Shown piece by piece: positions 11,891-22,889 of a stretch of 64,000 nucleotides of DNA (position 1 is its first letter; every line of letters begins with the position of its first letter). Source of the DNA: Rhabdophis nuchalis (Eukaryota; Chordata; Lepidosauria; Squamata; Natricidae); assembly GCA_039707465.1 (NCBI GenBank), contig CM077644.1, positions 101,231,875 through 101,295,874 of the forward strand, given 5' to 3'. The position numbers and the translations under genes are program-made. The notes below the pieces were generated by a model. That model ran no database searches. It was not told the DNA's origin and saw only the letters and a list, made by a program, of their open reading frames with translations.

Positions 11891-12888
11891 AAATTGGCTG
11901 GACTAGTTTCTTGAGCAAGTTAAGCGTTTGCAAATGCCTAGCCTGCTTTCAAGTCTAAAACCTGCCATTGTTCTCAACAGCAAGGATTACAGAAACTTCA
12001 TGTTTATAAAAAAATACATATAAAAATAGTCTTTTCTGCTTTTTAATACATCATGGCTTGATCTCCAGATAGTCTTATCTCTGTTCTTATGTGAGACATC
12101 ATTTCATCTATCACAAAAATAGCAAAGTATCTCAGAAGTGACACCAAAAGAAGAGAAATCTGAATAGCACTCCTGAATATTGACAAATCTAAATGCATTA
12201 TAATGTGTAGATCTTTACATTGAATCTAAAAAAGGGTTCATTCTAAAATACTACAATTTTTGATGTAGTATGCTGTAAACCATCTTGAATTCACTGTTGG
12301 ACATATGATTTTAGACATTTTATGATTAAAATTTTAGAAATAGTTATATGCATCAGATCATATATGTGGATTTATATATACTATAAATTTAAAAAATCCA
12401 GACACTAAGGTACACTGCTAGTTACCCTACACTTCTATGAACAAGGTTCGTTTTAGGATAAATACATGCTGTTTTCACTGTGCCTGTAGCTTCTTTGATA
12501 AATGGTGAGATTTAAATCCTCAGCAACTAAAAATTATCATTAGACTGAAGCCCAGAAAGAACACATAACAGCATTTCCAAAAGTGCCTTTTATTTATGTT
12601 ATGCATCTATTCCACCATCTGCTGGGTTAGGCAGTGTGGCATTATTGATTCTTTTGAAAGTGGTAAGTATATGAGTGGGCATGATGATTTCCTGACATTT
12701 CATAGCTATAAATATCAAATGGGCAGAAATAATAATATATGGATTATTGGAAATAAATATTGGTAATGGATGTAATAAGGAATTAGGATGTTTCGCACAG
12801 GATGCTACAGACTGCTTTAAGCATGAGAAACTTGGCTTCCACTATCTGCACAGCTATGCAGCCTAGTTTTCACTTCTATTTAGGATTA
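11891..12888. other. Intronic sequence, nothing recognised
   Basis: AT-rich, no supported gene or repeat. Confidence 0.5.
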
Positions 12889-13141
12889 CAGTAGTACCTC
12901 ATTGTTAATTGGTTCCAGGATGCATTCCAAACACAATGAGTACCAAAAACAATGAGTTCCAAACATTTTTTTACCATAATGAATAATGTAGTGAGTCACA
13001 AGGCAGATGACACCAACAGGTTCTAGCTTGTGCATTGAGTACCAAACAAACAATGAGTACCAGGACAAAATGTTCGCCTCAAAATGTGTTGAGTACCAAA
13101 TGTGATGAGTTTCAAAGCAGTTAAGTACCAAGGTATTACTG
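12889..13141. mobile_element. Pogo/Tigger-like MITE (CAGTAGTACCTC ends)
   Basis: 253 bp beginning TA-CAGTAGTACCTCATTG and ending with the degraded partner AAGGTATTACTG. The interior consists of repeated AATGAGTACCAAA-like motifs. The ends resemble those of the element at 40802, whose TA duplication is intact. Confidence 0.75.
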
Positions 13142-13577
13142 AATTGTTTACCATATAATGTAAATCTAGGAAACTATTTTTTTAATCTTAACTACACTTA
13201 GTTAAAACAAGTCAACTTCACTCCACAAGCGGTAACGCTGAATACATCAACATGAGCCCTGTTAGCCAAGAACAGAAGTGAAAGCTATTACTCAGATCAC
13301 ACACTGTTCGATAGAAATTGAATGTTATATAAATAAAATAAATAAAACATGAAAAAAAGAAGTGAAAGCCATTGAACTGTTCTTCATCAAGCCCCAAAAA
13401 TGAGAGAAATGGCAAGTGTGTGCTTTCCAAAATTCCCTGAAGCTCATTCAGCCTCCAGTATGAGCATGTAGGTTTAGCATAAAGGCTGTGCTCATATAAC
13501 GCTGCTAGTGCATTATGAAATCAAAATAAATCATTTTCAATGTGCATGTTAGCAAATGCACAGGGGTGGGAAATTGG

Positions 13578-13687
13578 GGGTGGGGAACGATGGCCCTTTT
13601 ATGACCTGTCAACTTCAACATGGCTGGCTCAGGAATTCTGGAAGTTGAAATCCACAAGCCATAAACGGACCATCGTTCCCCACCTCA
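13578..13687. mobile_element. Degraded foldback element
   Basis: Inverted arms GGTGGGGAACGATGGCC and GGACCATCGTTCCCCACC flank a core with the GGAATTCTGGAAGTTGAAA motif of the hAT foldbacks. No clean target duplication was found, so superfamily assignment is by similarity of the core. Confidence 0.65.
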
Positions 13688-13888
13688 GATTTAAGTGATA
13701 ATACAGGAAGTAGAGCTGGATCACATCTCAAGTGCTAGTCATGATAACTGCTCTACCACCACATGCTCAAATAGAAACATTCTCTGCCAACACGGCACAT
13801 TTTGCACCAGTTGCAATTTCGAGCGAACATTCAAGGATCACTCAGAATGCATTGCAATACTCAAGATGAACTCTAACCAATAAATCCA

Positions 13889-16759
13889 GTGACATCTGAG
13901 GATACCGCAGCATTCTCAAATTGCAAACCTGTCTTTTCTGAGGGCAGCCCCTTCCTGAACAAGCTTTATATACGGGTCCCCCTCATTCGTGACTTTGTGT
14001 CAGAGGGGGACCCGGACCTGGTGGGTATAACGGAAACCTGGTTGGGCCACGAAGGGGGTATGCCCCTCGTGGACATGTGCCCACCAGGTTACCGTGCCTT
14101 CCATCAGCCAAGGGCCCTAGGGAGGGGTGGGGGGGTGGCGATTATCGTAAAGGAAGGTCTTGAACCGAAGGAGACCACAGTCCCTCAGACAACCGGGTGT
14201 GAATCTCTCTGCGTGAGATGGGGCCTAGGGAGGCAGTTGGGCGTGTTAGTTGTATACCTGGCTCCTCGCTATGCAACAACAGCCCTGCCCGAGCTCCTAG
14301 AGGTGATAGCCGAGGCGGCAGTTGAGACCCCCAGACTGGTAGTCATGGGGGACTTTAACTTGCCGTCGGCAGGCGAAGCCTCTGGAGCAGCTCAGGAGTT
14401 CATGGCCTCCATGACGGCCATGGACCTGACCCAGGTAGTTTTAGGCCCCACTCACGAGGGAGGAAACACACTGGATTTCATCTTTGTCTCGGGACAGTGG
14501 AGTTGTGATCTGGGAATAGGGGACCTAGCCATCACTCCCTTGTCATGGACAGATCACGCTCTCCTTCGGCTGGACTTTCCAATCGCTACACCTCACCGCG
14601 GGGAGGCGGAACCGGATATTCCTATATGGTTCCGCCCCAGGCTTCTAATGGACCCGGAAAGGTTCCAGAGGGAGCTTGGGCCAATTCCTGTGACCCTGCC
14701 CCGCGACTCGACTGAGGACCTAGTGGCCGCATGGTTAAGTGCGGCCGCGGGGGCCTTGGACCGAGTCGCGCCCTTGCGGCCTCTCTTGCGGCGGCGAATC
14801 ACCCAGGCTCCTTGGTTTACCGAGGAGCTTCGGGGGATGAAACGCCACAAGAGATGCCTAGAGAGCAGATGGAGATCCTCTCGCTCCGAAGCCGACCGAA
14901 CACTAGTGAGAACCCATATTAGGGCTTACTTAGTGGCGATAAGGGTGGCCAAACGTGAGTATTGTGCCACCCTTATTGCATCCGCAGATAACCGCCCTGC
15001 CGCCCTGTTTGGGGTGACCCGCTCCCTCCTTCATCAGAGGCCGCGGGAAGCCCCTCTGCAAGGGCGAGCAGAGGAATTTGGGATTTATCTGCAGGAGAAA
15101 ATCACTCGGATTCGGAATGAGCTATCCTCCATCGACAGTGGTCCTGTGGGACTGTCCGAGACTAGTCTTGAGGTTCCTTCTTGGGAGGAGTTTGACTTTG
15201 TTACCACCGAGGATATGGACAGGTTGTCAAGGAAACTTAGGGCGACCACATGTTTATTGGACCCGTGTCCCTCCTGGCTTGTACTGGCATCCTGGGAGAC
15301 GACACGAGGCTGGCTCCAGGGCATTGTCAACGCATCTTTGAGTGAGGGGTCCTTGCCTGCCGTCTTGAAAGAGGCGGTAGTGAGGCCCCTCCTCAAGAAG
15401 CCGTCCCTGGACCCAGCTTTATTAGAGAACTATCGTCCGGTCTCCAACCTTCACTTTTTGGTGAAGGTTGTCGAGAGTGAGGTAGCCCAACAGTTTCCGC
15501 GACACCTGGAGGAAGTTGATTATCTAGACCCGCGCCAGTCCGGCTTCCGACCCGGTCACAGCACCGAGACGGCATTGGTCGCGTTGGTTGATGATCTCTG
15601 GAGGGCGCGGGATAGAGGTTATTCCTCTATCCTAGTCCTATTAGACCTCTCGGCGGCTTTTGATACCATCGACCATGGTATCCTATTGCACCGACTGGGG
15701 GGGTTGGGGTTGGGAGGCACCGTTTTGCGGTGGTTCTCATCCTACCTCTCTGGTCGGTCGCAATATGTGTTGACGGGAGGGCAGAGGTCGACCTCGAGGC
15801 CTCTCTTATGTGGGGTTCCTCAGGGGTCGGTCCTCTCGCCCCTCCTTTTCAACACATATATGAAGCCGCTGGGTGAGATCATCCGTGGTTTTGGGGTGGA
15901 GTACCATCTGTACGCTGATGACACCCAGCTGTACATATCCACCCCAAACCACCCCAACGATGCCGCCGAAGTGCTGTCCCGGTGTTTGGAGGCCGTACGG
16001 ATCTGGATGGGTGGTAACAAACTCAGGCTCAACCCTGCCAAGACTGAGTGGCTGTGGTTTCCGGCACCCCGGTTCAGCCAGATTACACCAACTCTGGCCA
16101 TTGGGGGCGAAACACTGGCCCCCGTGGAGAGGGCGCGCAATTTGGGTGTCCTCCTGGATTCCCGGCTGTCCATGGAGGACCATGTGGCGGCCGTGGCCAG
16201 GGGGGCGTTTCATCAGGTACGCCTGATGCGCCAATTGCGCCCCTTACTGGACCGGGCTGCCCTTCGCACAGTCACTCAAGCTCTCGTGACGTCCCGACTC
16301 GACTACTGTAATGCTCTCTACATGGGGCTTCCCTTGAGGTGCACTCGAAAGCTACAGCTAGTCCAAAACGCAGCCGCGCGGGTGATTATGGGAGCCACTA
16401 GATGCTCCCACATAACACCGATCCTGCGCGAGCTGCATTGGCTTCCTGTGGTTTTTCGAGTGCGCTTCAAGGTTCTGACAACTATCTTTAAAGCGCTCCA
16501 TGGCTCGGGGCCTAGTTATATGCGAGACCGCCTCCTGCCCCATACATCCCTTAGACCGATACGCTCCCACAGAGAGGGCCTTCTCAGGGTGCCGTCGGCC
16601 GGACAATGCCGACTGGCGACACCCAGGGGAAGAGCCTTCTCTGTGGCGGGCCCAGCCCTTTGGAATGACCTACCCCCTGAATTACGTACCATCACCGACC
16701 TCCGCCTCTTCCGCCAATGTCTTAAGACATATTTGTTTCAACAAGCCGGCCTAGCCTAA
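13889..16759 (+). CDS. L2 ORF2: AP endonuclease + reverse transcriptase, N-terminally truncated
   Basis: 956 open codons, of which about the first 28 are pre-insertion sequence. The AP-type endonuclease has ITETWLG (about residue 47), VVMGDFNLP (about 151), LDFIFVSG and TDHALL; its first N-terminal motif is missing. The RT has NYRPVSNLHFL (about 515), SGFRPGHSTETAL, motif A LLDLSAAFDTIDH (about 585-597), motif B GVPQGSVLSPLLFN, motif C YADDTQLY (about 675) and motif E LGVLLDSRLS. All RT catalytic aspartates are present and there is no stop or frameshift, so the copy is recent. Without the N-terminus and 5'UTR it is very unlikely to be autonomous. Its closest relative here is the copy at 49639. 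Confidence 0.9.
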   Translation: MTSEDTAAFSNCKPVFSEGSPFLNKLYIRVPLIRDFVSEGDPDLVGITETWLGHEGGMPLVDMCPPGYRAFHQPRALGRGGGVAIIVKEGLEPKETTVPQTTGCESLCVRWGLGRQLGVLVVYLAPRYATTALPELLEVIAEAAVETPRLVVMGDFNLPSAGEASGAAQEFMASMTAMDLTQVVLGPTHEGGNTLDFIFVSGQWSCDLGIGDLAITPLSWTDHALLRLDFPIATPHRGEAEPDIPIWFRPRLLMDPERFQRELGPIPVTLPRDSTEDLVAAWLSAAAGALDRVAPLRPLLRRRITQAPWFTEELRGMKRHKRCLESRWRSSRSEADRTLVRTHIRAYLVAIRVAKREYCATLIASADNRPAALFGVTRSLLHQRPREAPLQGRAEEFGIYLQEKITRIRNELSSIDSGPVGLSETSLEVPSWEEFDFVTTEDMDRLSRKLRATTCLLDPCPSWLVLASWETTRGWLQGIVNASLSEGSLPAVLKEAVVRPLLKKPSLDPALLENYRPVSNLHFLVKVVESEVAQQFPRHLEEVDYLDPRQSGFRPGHSTETALVALVDDLWRARDRGYSSILVLLDLSAAFDTIDHGILLHRLGGLGLGGTVLRWFSSYLSGRSQYVLTGGQRSTSRPLLCGVPQGSVLSPLLFNTYMKPLGEIIRGFGVEYHLYADDTQLYISTPNHPNDAAEVLSRCLEAVRIWMGGNKLRLNPAKTEWLWFPAPRFSQITPTLAIGGETLAPVERARNLGVLLDSRLSMEDHVAAVARGAFHQVRLMRQLRPLLDRAALRTVTQALVTSRLDYCNALYMGLPLRCTRKLQLVQNAAARVIMGATRCSHITPILRELHWLPVVFRVRFKVLTTIFKALHGSGPSYMRDRLLPHTSLRPIRSHREGLLRVPSAGQCRLATPRGRAFSVAGPALWNDLPPELRTITDLRLFRQCLKTYLFQQAGLA

Positions 16760-16965
16760 CCTCCCATGGGGACTTTTAGGCAGTTTTAAATTGGGTTTTT
16801 AAAATTTGGTTTTAGCGCAGGATAGGTTATTTAATAGGTTTTTTTTTTTTAAATTATATTTATTGTATTTTGTATGTTTTTAAATTTCCTGTGCGCCGCC
16901 CTGGGTCCTTCGTGGAGAAGGGCGGGATATAAATTTAAATAAATAAAAAAATAAATAAAATACCA
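13970..16965 (+). mobile_element. L2-type LINE, nearly complete ORF2 copy
   Basis: A 5'-truncated CR1/L2-group non-LTR retrotransposon: endonuclease, reverse transcriptase, C-terminal region, then a 3'UTR (16760-16965) with the CCGCCCTGGG...AGAAGGGCGGGATATAAAT hairpin-like motif and an (AAATAAAT) tail. It is the longest of the L2 copies. L2 rather than CR1 is chosen because the 3' end differs completely from the CR1 copies. Confidence 0.9.
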
Positions 16966-17044
16966 AAGGTTGGGGAGGGAGGAGGGAGTCCTTACAAGCA
17001 ACACCTCCTTCTCAGAATATAGTTTCAGCTTGGTCTTCCTCATC

Positions 17045-17430
17045 CAGCCCCTTATCTAAAATAGGCTGTAATCAAGGATACCAATTGTTCCCTTGGAGTT
17101 AGATAGTACGGAATAATAGAGCTAAGAGTATCATCAGCACATTGCTGGCATCCTACTTCAAACTCCCCCAGTAGTTTTTTATAGCTATCAAACAGATAGC
17201 ATTTAAGACTGAATCCTTGGAAGCACCAAAAGTGATCAAGTAAGGTATTGAGTAGTAATTGTCTCCTAGCAGTCCTTTCAATCTTGTGTCCCAACAGAAA
17301 GGAATGGATTAGCTGCAAAACAGTGCACCCAGGTTCCAACTTTTGCCAGATGGCCCAGAGGGTCCCATGGTCAATGGCCTCAAAAGCTGCTGAGAAGTCC
17401 ATGATAACTATCAGGATTGCTCTCACCATT
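17045..17430 (-). pseudogene. Old LINE reverse-transcriptase fragment
   Basis: The minus strand shows a decayed RT core: MDFSAAFEAIDHGTLW (motif A region) followed by CQQCADDTLSS (degenerate motif C), with the distance between them shortened. It is clearly diverged from the young L2 copies on both sides, so it is an older CR1/L2-group insertion. Confidence 0.7.
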
Positions 17431-17465
17431 ATCTAGCTTCCAGGATCTTAGAATACCAGATGTTA

Positions 17466-17905
17466 GAATAACAGAGTTGGAAGGGACCTTGAAGGTATTC
17501 TAGTCCAAACCCCTGCTTAGGCAGGAAACCCTACACCACTTCAGACAATCTTCTTAAAAATGTCCAGTGTTGAATCATTCACAACTTCTGGAGACAAGTT
17601 GTTCCATTGATTAATTGTTCTAACTGTCAGGAAATTTCTCCTTGGTTCTAGGTTGCTTCTCTCCTTTATTAGTTTCTACCCATTGTTTCTTGTTCTGCCC
17701 TCAGGTGCTTTGGAGAATAGTTTGACTCCCTCTTCTTTGTGGCAGCCCCTGAGATATTGGAACTCTGCTCTCATGTCACCCCTAGTCCTTCTTTTCATTA
17801 AACTAGGCATACCCAGTACCTGCAACCATTTTTCATATGTTTTAGCCTTCAGTCTTCTAATCACCTTTGTTGCTCTTCTCTACACTCTGACCAAAACAGT
17901 TTTAG
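17466..17905 (-). mobile_element. CR1 LINE, 5'-truncated
   Basis: The 3' end (AACAGAGTTGGAAGGGACC on the plus strand) is followed by a minus-strand CR1 C-terminus with KRRTRGDMRAEFQYLRGC and KLFSKAPEG. It contains small indels, so it is older than the 7190 and 37085 copies. Confidence 0.85.
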
Positions 17906-18017
17906 TACCATATCCTGGATAAAATCTAAAGCAAAACATATGCAGAAAACCAGTTTCATCCAAATATAACTGGGTATTCAAGGCTACAGCTTCCTCAGTC
18001 ACCTTATACTATATTGC

Positions 18018-20335
18018 AGGGAGGCGGAACCGGACATTCCTATATGGTTCCGCCCCAGGCTCCTGATGGACCCGATAAGGTTCCAGAGGGAGCTTGGGCC
18101 AATTCCTGTGGACTTGCCCCGCGACTCGACTGAGGACCTAGTGGCTGCATGGTTAAGTGCGGCCACGGGGGCCTTGGACCAAGTTGCGCCCTTGCGGCCT
18201 CTCTTGCGGCGACGAACCACCTGGGCTCCTTGGTTTACCGAGGGGCTTAGGGGGATGAAGCGCCACAAGAGACGCCTAGAGAGCAGATGGAGATCTTCTC
18301 ACTCCGAAGCCGACCGAACACTAGTGAGAGACCATATTAGGACTTACTTAGTGGCGATAAGGGTGGCCAAACGTGAGTATTGCGCCACTCTTATTGCATC
18401 CGCAGATAACCGCCCTGCCGCCCTGTTTGGGGTGACCCGCTCCCTCCTTCAACAGAGGCCGCGGGAAGCCCCTTTACAGGGTCGAGCAGAGGAATTTGGG
18501 ATTTATCTGCAGGAGAAAATCACTCGGATCCGGAACGAGCTACCCTCCATCGACAGTGGTCCAGTCGAGCAGGCCGAGGCTGTTCTTGTGACACCATCCT
18601 GGGAGGAGTTTGATTTTGTTACCACCGAGGATATGGACAAGTTGTCAAAGAGACTTAGGGCTACCACATGTTTATTGGACCCGTGTCCCTCCTGGCTTGT
18701 ACTGGCATCCTGGGAGACGACACGAGGCTGGCTCCAGGGCATTGTCAACGCATCTTTGAGTGAGGGGTCCTTGCCTGCCGTCCTGAAAGAGGCGGTGGTG
18801 AGGCCCCTCCTCAAGAAGCCGTCCCTGGATCCAGCATTATTAGAGAACTATCGTCCCGTCTCCAACCTCCACTTTTTAGTGAAGGTTGTTGAGAGTGTGG
18901 TGGCCCAACAGTTTCCGCGACACTTGGAGGAAGTTGATTATCTAGACCCGTGCCAGTCCGGCTTCCGACCTGGGCACAGCACCGAGACGGCATTGGTCGC
19001 GTTGGTTGATGATCTCTGGAGGGCGCGGGATAGAGGATATTCCTCTATCCTAGTCCTATTAGACCTCTCAGCGGCTTTTGATACCATCGACCATGGTATC
19101 CTATTGCACCGACTGGGGAGGTTGGGGTTGGGAGGCACCGTTCTGCGGTGGTTCTCATCCTACCTCTCTGGTCGGTCGCAATATGTGTTGGCAGGGGGGC
19201 AGAGGTCGGCCTCGAGGTCCCTCATATGTGGGGTTCCTCAGGGGTCGGTCCTCTCGCCCTTACTGTTCAACACATATATGAAGCCGCTGGGTGAGATCAT
19301 CCGTGGTTTTGGGGTGGGATATCATCTGTACGCTGATGATACTCAGTTGTACATATCCACCCCAGACCACCCCAACGATGCCGTCGAGGTTATGTCCCGG
19401 TGTTTGGAGGCCGTACGGATCTGGATGGGTGGTAACAAACTCAGGCTCAACCCGTCCAAGACTGAGTGGCTGTGGCTTCCGGCGCCCCGGTTCAGCCAGA
19501 TTATTCCAACTCTGGCCATTGGGGGCGAAACACCGGCCCCCGTGGAGAGAGCGCGCAATTTGGGTGTCCTCCTGGATTCCCGGCTGTCTATGGAAGATCA
19601 TGTGGCAGCCGTGGCCAGGGGGGCATTCCATCAGGTACGCCTGATGCGCCAATTGCGCCCCTTACTGGACCGGGGTGCCTTACGCACAGTCACTCAAGCA
19701 CTCGTCACCTCTCGACTTGACTACTGTAATGCTCTCTACATGGGGCTTCCCTTGAGGTGCACCCGAAAGCTGCAGCTAGTCCAGAACGCAGCCGCGCGGG
19801 TGATTACGGGAGCGCCTAGACACTCCCACATAACACCTATCCTGCGCGAGCTGCACTGGCTCCCTGTGGTCTTTCGGGTGCGCTTCAAGGTTTTAACAAC
19901 CATCTTTAAAGCGCTCCATGGCGAGACCGTCTCCTGCCCCATACATCCCTCAGACCGATACGCTCCCACAGAGAGGGCCTCCTCAGGGTGCCGTCGGCTG
20001 GACAATGCCGACTGGCGACACCCAGGGGAAGAGCCTTCTCTGTGGCGGGCCCTGCCCTTTGGAACGACCTACCCCTCTGAACTCCGCCTCTTCCGCAAGT
20101 GTCTGAAGACACACCTATTCCATCTAGCCGGCCTAGCATAACCCCCATTACTGACTCTTAGATAGTTTTAAATTTGGGTTTTTAAATTCGGTTTTTAGCG
20201 CAGGGTCTATTAGAATAAGTTTTTTAAAATTTTATATGTTTTATATGTGTTTTAACATCCCTGTGCGCCGCCCTGGGTCCGTTTGGAGAAGGGCGGGGTA
20301 TAAATTTAATAAAATAAATAAAAATAAATAAAAAA
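18018..20335 (+). mobile_element. L2-type LINE, subfamily 2
   Basis: 5'-truncated L2 starting at GGGAGGCGGAACCGG near the end of the endonuclease. It carries a distinct linker (EQAEAVLVTPSWEEF) where the copies at 13970 and 49639 have LSETSLEVPSWEEF, and a different 3'UTR (GTTTGGAGAAGGGCGGGG), so it belongs to a separate subfamily. The tail is AATAAA-rich. Confidence 0.9.
18066..20141 (+). pseudogene. L2 ORF2 fragment with compensated frameshift
   Basis: 691 open codons covering the linker, complete RT (motif A LLDLSAAFDTIDH, motif B GVPQGSVLSPLLFN, motif C YADDTQLY) and C-terminus. Near 19920, 19 nt present in the 13970 copy are missing, shifting the frame through about 50 residues; near 20075 a further 17-nt deficit restores it (total 36), so the protein ends in the normal LRLFRKCLKTHLF. 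The endonuclease is absent. Non-autonomous. Confidence 0.85.
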
Positions 20336-21486
20336 TATTTGAGACTGGCCTATAATTAGAAAGGTTTTCCAGCATAGGCTGGAAAAGCACAAATTGGGCA
20401 TATCATTTGCTCAGGAAGTATTGATCACCTCCACTGGGAAACCAATCCCAATCTGACTGATTTAATCAACCAGGAAGAGACACAGTCAGGAAGGCAAGTG
20501 ATAGCCCACACAATTTGTCTGCATCCTTAGTAATTACAAGCCAAAGAGGTCCTGTATGAATCTGACTGGATAATTGACAACGTTACAACCCCATGACTTA
20601 TCTTAAGTCTGTAGTCCAAACTGAGGTGGAATTTGATTAATTTTGTCCGTAAAAATCAACAAAAACATCAGAATAAGCCTCATAGGATTCTGGCTTTCCC
20701 CCAACATCTTGATGGAGAAGTCACATAATACAGAAAAGCATTATTAGTCTGTTCTCAGCAGACATAATGGAGGCAGAGAGAAAAAAAGCCTCATGTATTG
20801 AAAGGCTATTGCAGAATAGCATGTCAGAGGGATTTGAAAGAGAGACCCAGACATAATAAAACATTTTTCTTTCGAACTTTTAAAGTAGAAGGCAACCTCT
20901 TTCAGTTCAAGGACCATGCCTCTCTCTTTGTGCAGCATGACAAGGGCCATTTTCCAAAATGTCAAGCCTCCATTGGCCATTCACAAACAAGAAAGCTATG
21001 TTCTTACAAAGGCCCATTAATCAGATGTACTGAAAGAAAAAGGCATCAGGTTAGAGGATCTTATAGGAAACAGGCTGTATGTACTTTAGCCTGTTAATCA
21101 AAGAGTACATTAAGGTGGGTTAATCAAAGAGTACATTAAGGTGGGGATTTTCTTAATGCTTTTAAGACTCTCCCTAACTGCCTCTTGATGAAGATGATGC
21201 AACCTGCTACTTAGGTAAGGAGGGAGGACTGAACCAGTCTTATGCCCTATGATGTTTTGCAAATGTCCATTCCCATTTCCAGATTCAGAGAATAACACTA
21301 CATAAAAGAGTGGTTTCAGGAACCATTTTATGGATGGGGTTGGAAATTTTATATGATAAAGATGCTACAAGAAATTAAAACAAATGCCAAAAAAAAACCA
21401 AGTAACAAAAGTGGGTTGTGGGGGGCCTTCAAGAGAGAAAGAAAGAAAGAAATTCTCCCCATTTGGGGATCCCCAGGTGCATGGAG
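20336..21486. other. Intronic sequence with small tandem duplication
   Basis: A 26-bp unit (TTAATCAAAGAGTACATTAA...) is perfectly duplicated at 21094-21145. The stretch 20340-20640 may be an old minus-strand LINE remnant continuing the one at 17045, but no motif is clear. Confidence 0.5.
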
Positions 21487-21614
21487 CAGAGGTCTTCAAA
21501 CTTGGCAACTTTAAGACTTGTGGACTTCAACTCCCAGAATTCAGCTCTGCTGGCTGGAGAATTCTGCAAGTTGAAATCCACAAATCTTAACGTTGCCAAG
21601 TTTGAAGACCTCTA
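21487..21614. mobile_element. hAT foldback element, imperfect
   Basis: 128 bp with ends CAGAGGTCTTCAAAC and GTTTGAAGACCTCTA and a loop containing CTCTGCTGGCTGGAG. Flanked by GCATGGAG and GCATGAAG, an 8-bp duplication with one mismatch. Older than the copies at 6032 and 10653. Confidence 0.9.
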
Positions 21615-21789
21615 GCATGAAGCTTAAGTTGAGAGCTTATTGAAAAGGCTGCTAGCTATCCTTGTTCAGGCTAAGCTAATCAATAGTGGAGTTCTAAGAA
21701 TCCCAGATGATCAATGGGCATGTTCTCAGTTTCACATCTGGCTTTTCTCCCTCTTACCAAAGACCTTCTGGGGTTCTTCACAGAAAGGG

Positions 21790-21832
21790 ATGGAGGGAGG
21801 GGGGAGGGAGGGAGGAGGGAGGGAGGGAAGGG

Positions 21833-21927
<95 letters not shown>

Positions 21928-22002
21928 AGGGAGAAAGAGGGAAGGGAAGGGAGAAAGAGGGAAGGGAAAGTGAATGAGATATGGATGGATGGATGGATGG
22001 GG
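21790..22002. repeat. Compound purine microsatellite (GGGA, GAAA, GGAT)
   Basis: GGGA/GGAG units lead into about 22 perfect GAAA units (21835-21927), then GGGAAAGA variants, then a short GGAT run. The Lys/Glu/Arg-rich and Phe/Leu/Ser-rich ORFs here are artefacts of the repeat. Confidence 0.95.
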
Positions 22003-22079
22003 GGAGAGAGGAAAAAAGGAGAGGAAGGAAGGACCACAAACCTAGCACTAGATGCAGCTTCAGAGGATGCTTTGAAACA

Positions 22080-22160
22080 GCACAGCAATCTAGGGCTGGA
22101 AGGGACCTCTGAGGTCATCCAGTCCAACCCCCTGCTCCAGCAGGAGACCTTATATCATCT
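22080..22160 (+). mobile_element. CR1 3'-end fragment
   Basis: Only the terminal CR1 sequence is recognisable: AGGGCTGGAAGGGACCTCTG and CATCCAGTCCAACCCCC. It differs from the other CR1 copies, so it is an older subfamily. Confidence 0.7.
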
Positions 22161-22299
22161 TGGTTATTTTGGTGCCTCTAACACAGAGAAGAAATTCCCA
22201 GAAATCCCCAGGCATTACCAATAAAAAAAAAACTAGAGCAAAAACTTCATGTAGTATTAAAAAGAATAGAAAAGGGTGCCGCTGTGTATTGTTTAATGG

Positions 22300-22494
22300 A
22301 CTGCTAAATTGGCAAAATGGATGGCTAAATTGGCCACTCCCGCCCGGTCACATGATTACCAAGCCACTCCCACCCAGTCACATGACTGCCAAGCTGCCAA
22401 GACGCTCCCACCTGGTCACATGACCACCAAGCCACACTCACAAAATAAGCCATGCTCACAGAACCAGTAGTACAAAATTTTGAAATCCACTATT
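22300..22494. mobile_element. hAT MITE family B, partial
   Basis: Ends AACCAGTAGTACAAAATTTT ... CCACTATTG, the reverse complement of the family B left end. The interior repeats a CCACTCCCACCCAGTCACATG-like unit about three times. The other terminus was not located. Confidence 0.55.
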
Positions 22495-22545
22495 GCATCA
22501 ATCCCTAATTGGAACCCCTAGAATCACAAGAAATTTCTCCTAGGA

Positions 22546-22625
22546 CAGGGGTCTGCAAAGTTGGCTCTTTTAAGACTGGTGGACTTCAACTCCCAGAATT
22601 CCCCAGTCAGCAAAGCTGGCCCCAT
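22546..22625. mobile_element. hAT foldback, one arm only
   Basis: The left arm (CAGGGGTCTGCAAAGTTGGC ... CAACTCCCAGAATTC ... AGCAAAGCTGG) of the foldback family is present; the complementary arm is missing, leaving a solo half-element. Confidence 0.7.
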
Positions 22626-22889
22626 CTGTGTGTGTGTGTAGGAGTCAGGAAGTGTGCAAAACCATGCCCCCTCTGAGTCTGCAAAAACACAACTCTCCAG
22701 GCAAACCAGTCCACACTGCCCAAAACCTGTGGGGAAGGGCACTGCTGTAAAGAATCACATGAACTAAATCCTCTCACATACACACCTGCATTCTCCATTC
22801 AATACCTATCTAGTCTACACACTTTCAGTGCCTTCAATTTCCTGAACATCTGATTGGCATAATGTTTCTACAGACAGCACACAATAGTA

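Noticed and set aside
13695..13883. 62-codon ORF just upstream of the L2
   Set aside because: No family resemblance and no support for an exon; it is pre-insertion intronic DNA.
21640..22224. Lys/Glu/Arg-rich ORF of 194 codons
   Set aside because: Translation of the GAAA microsatellite and its flanks.
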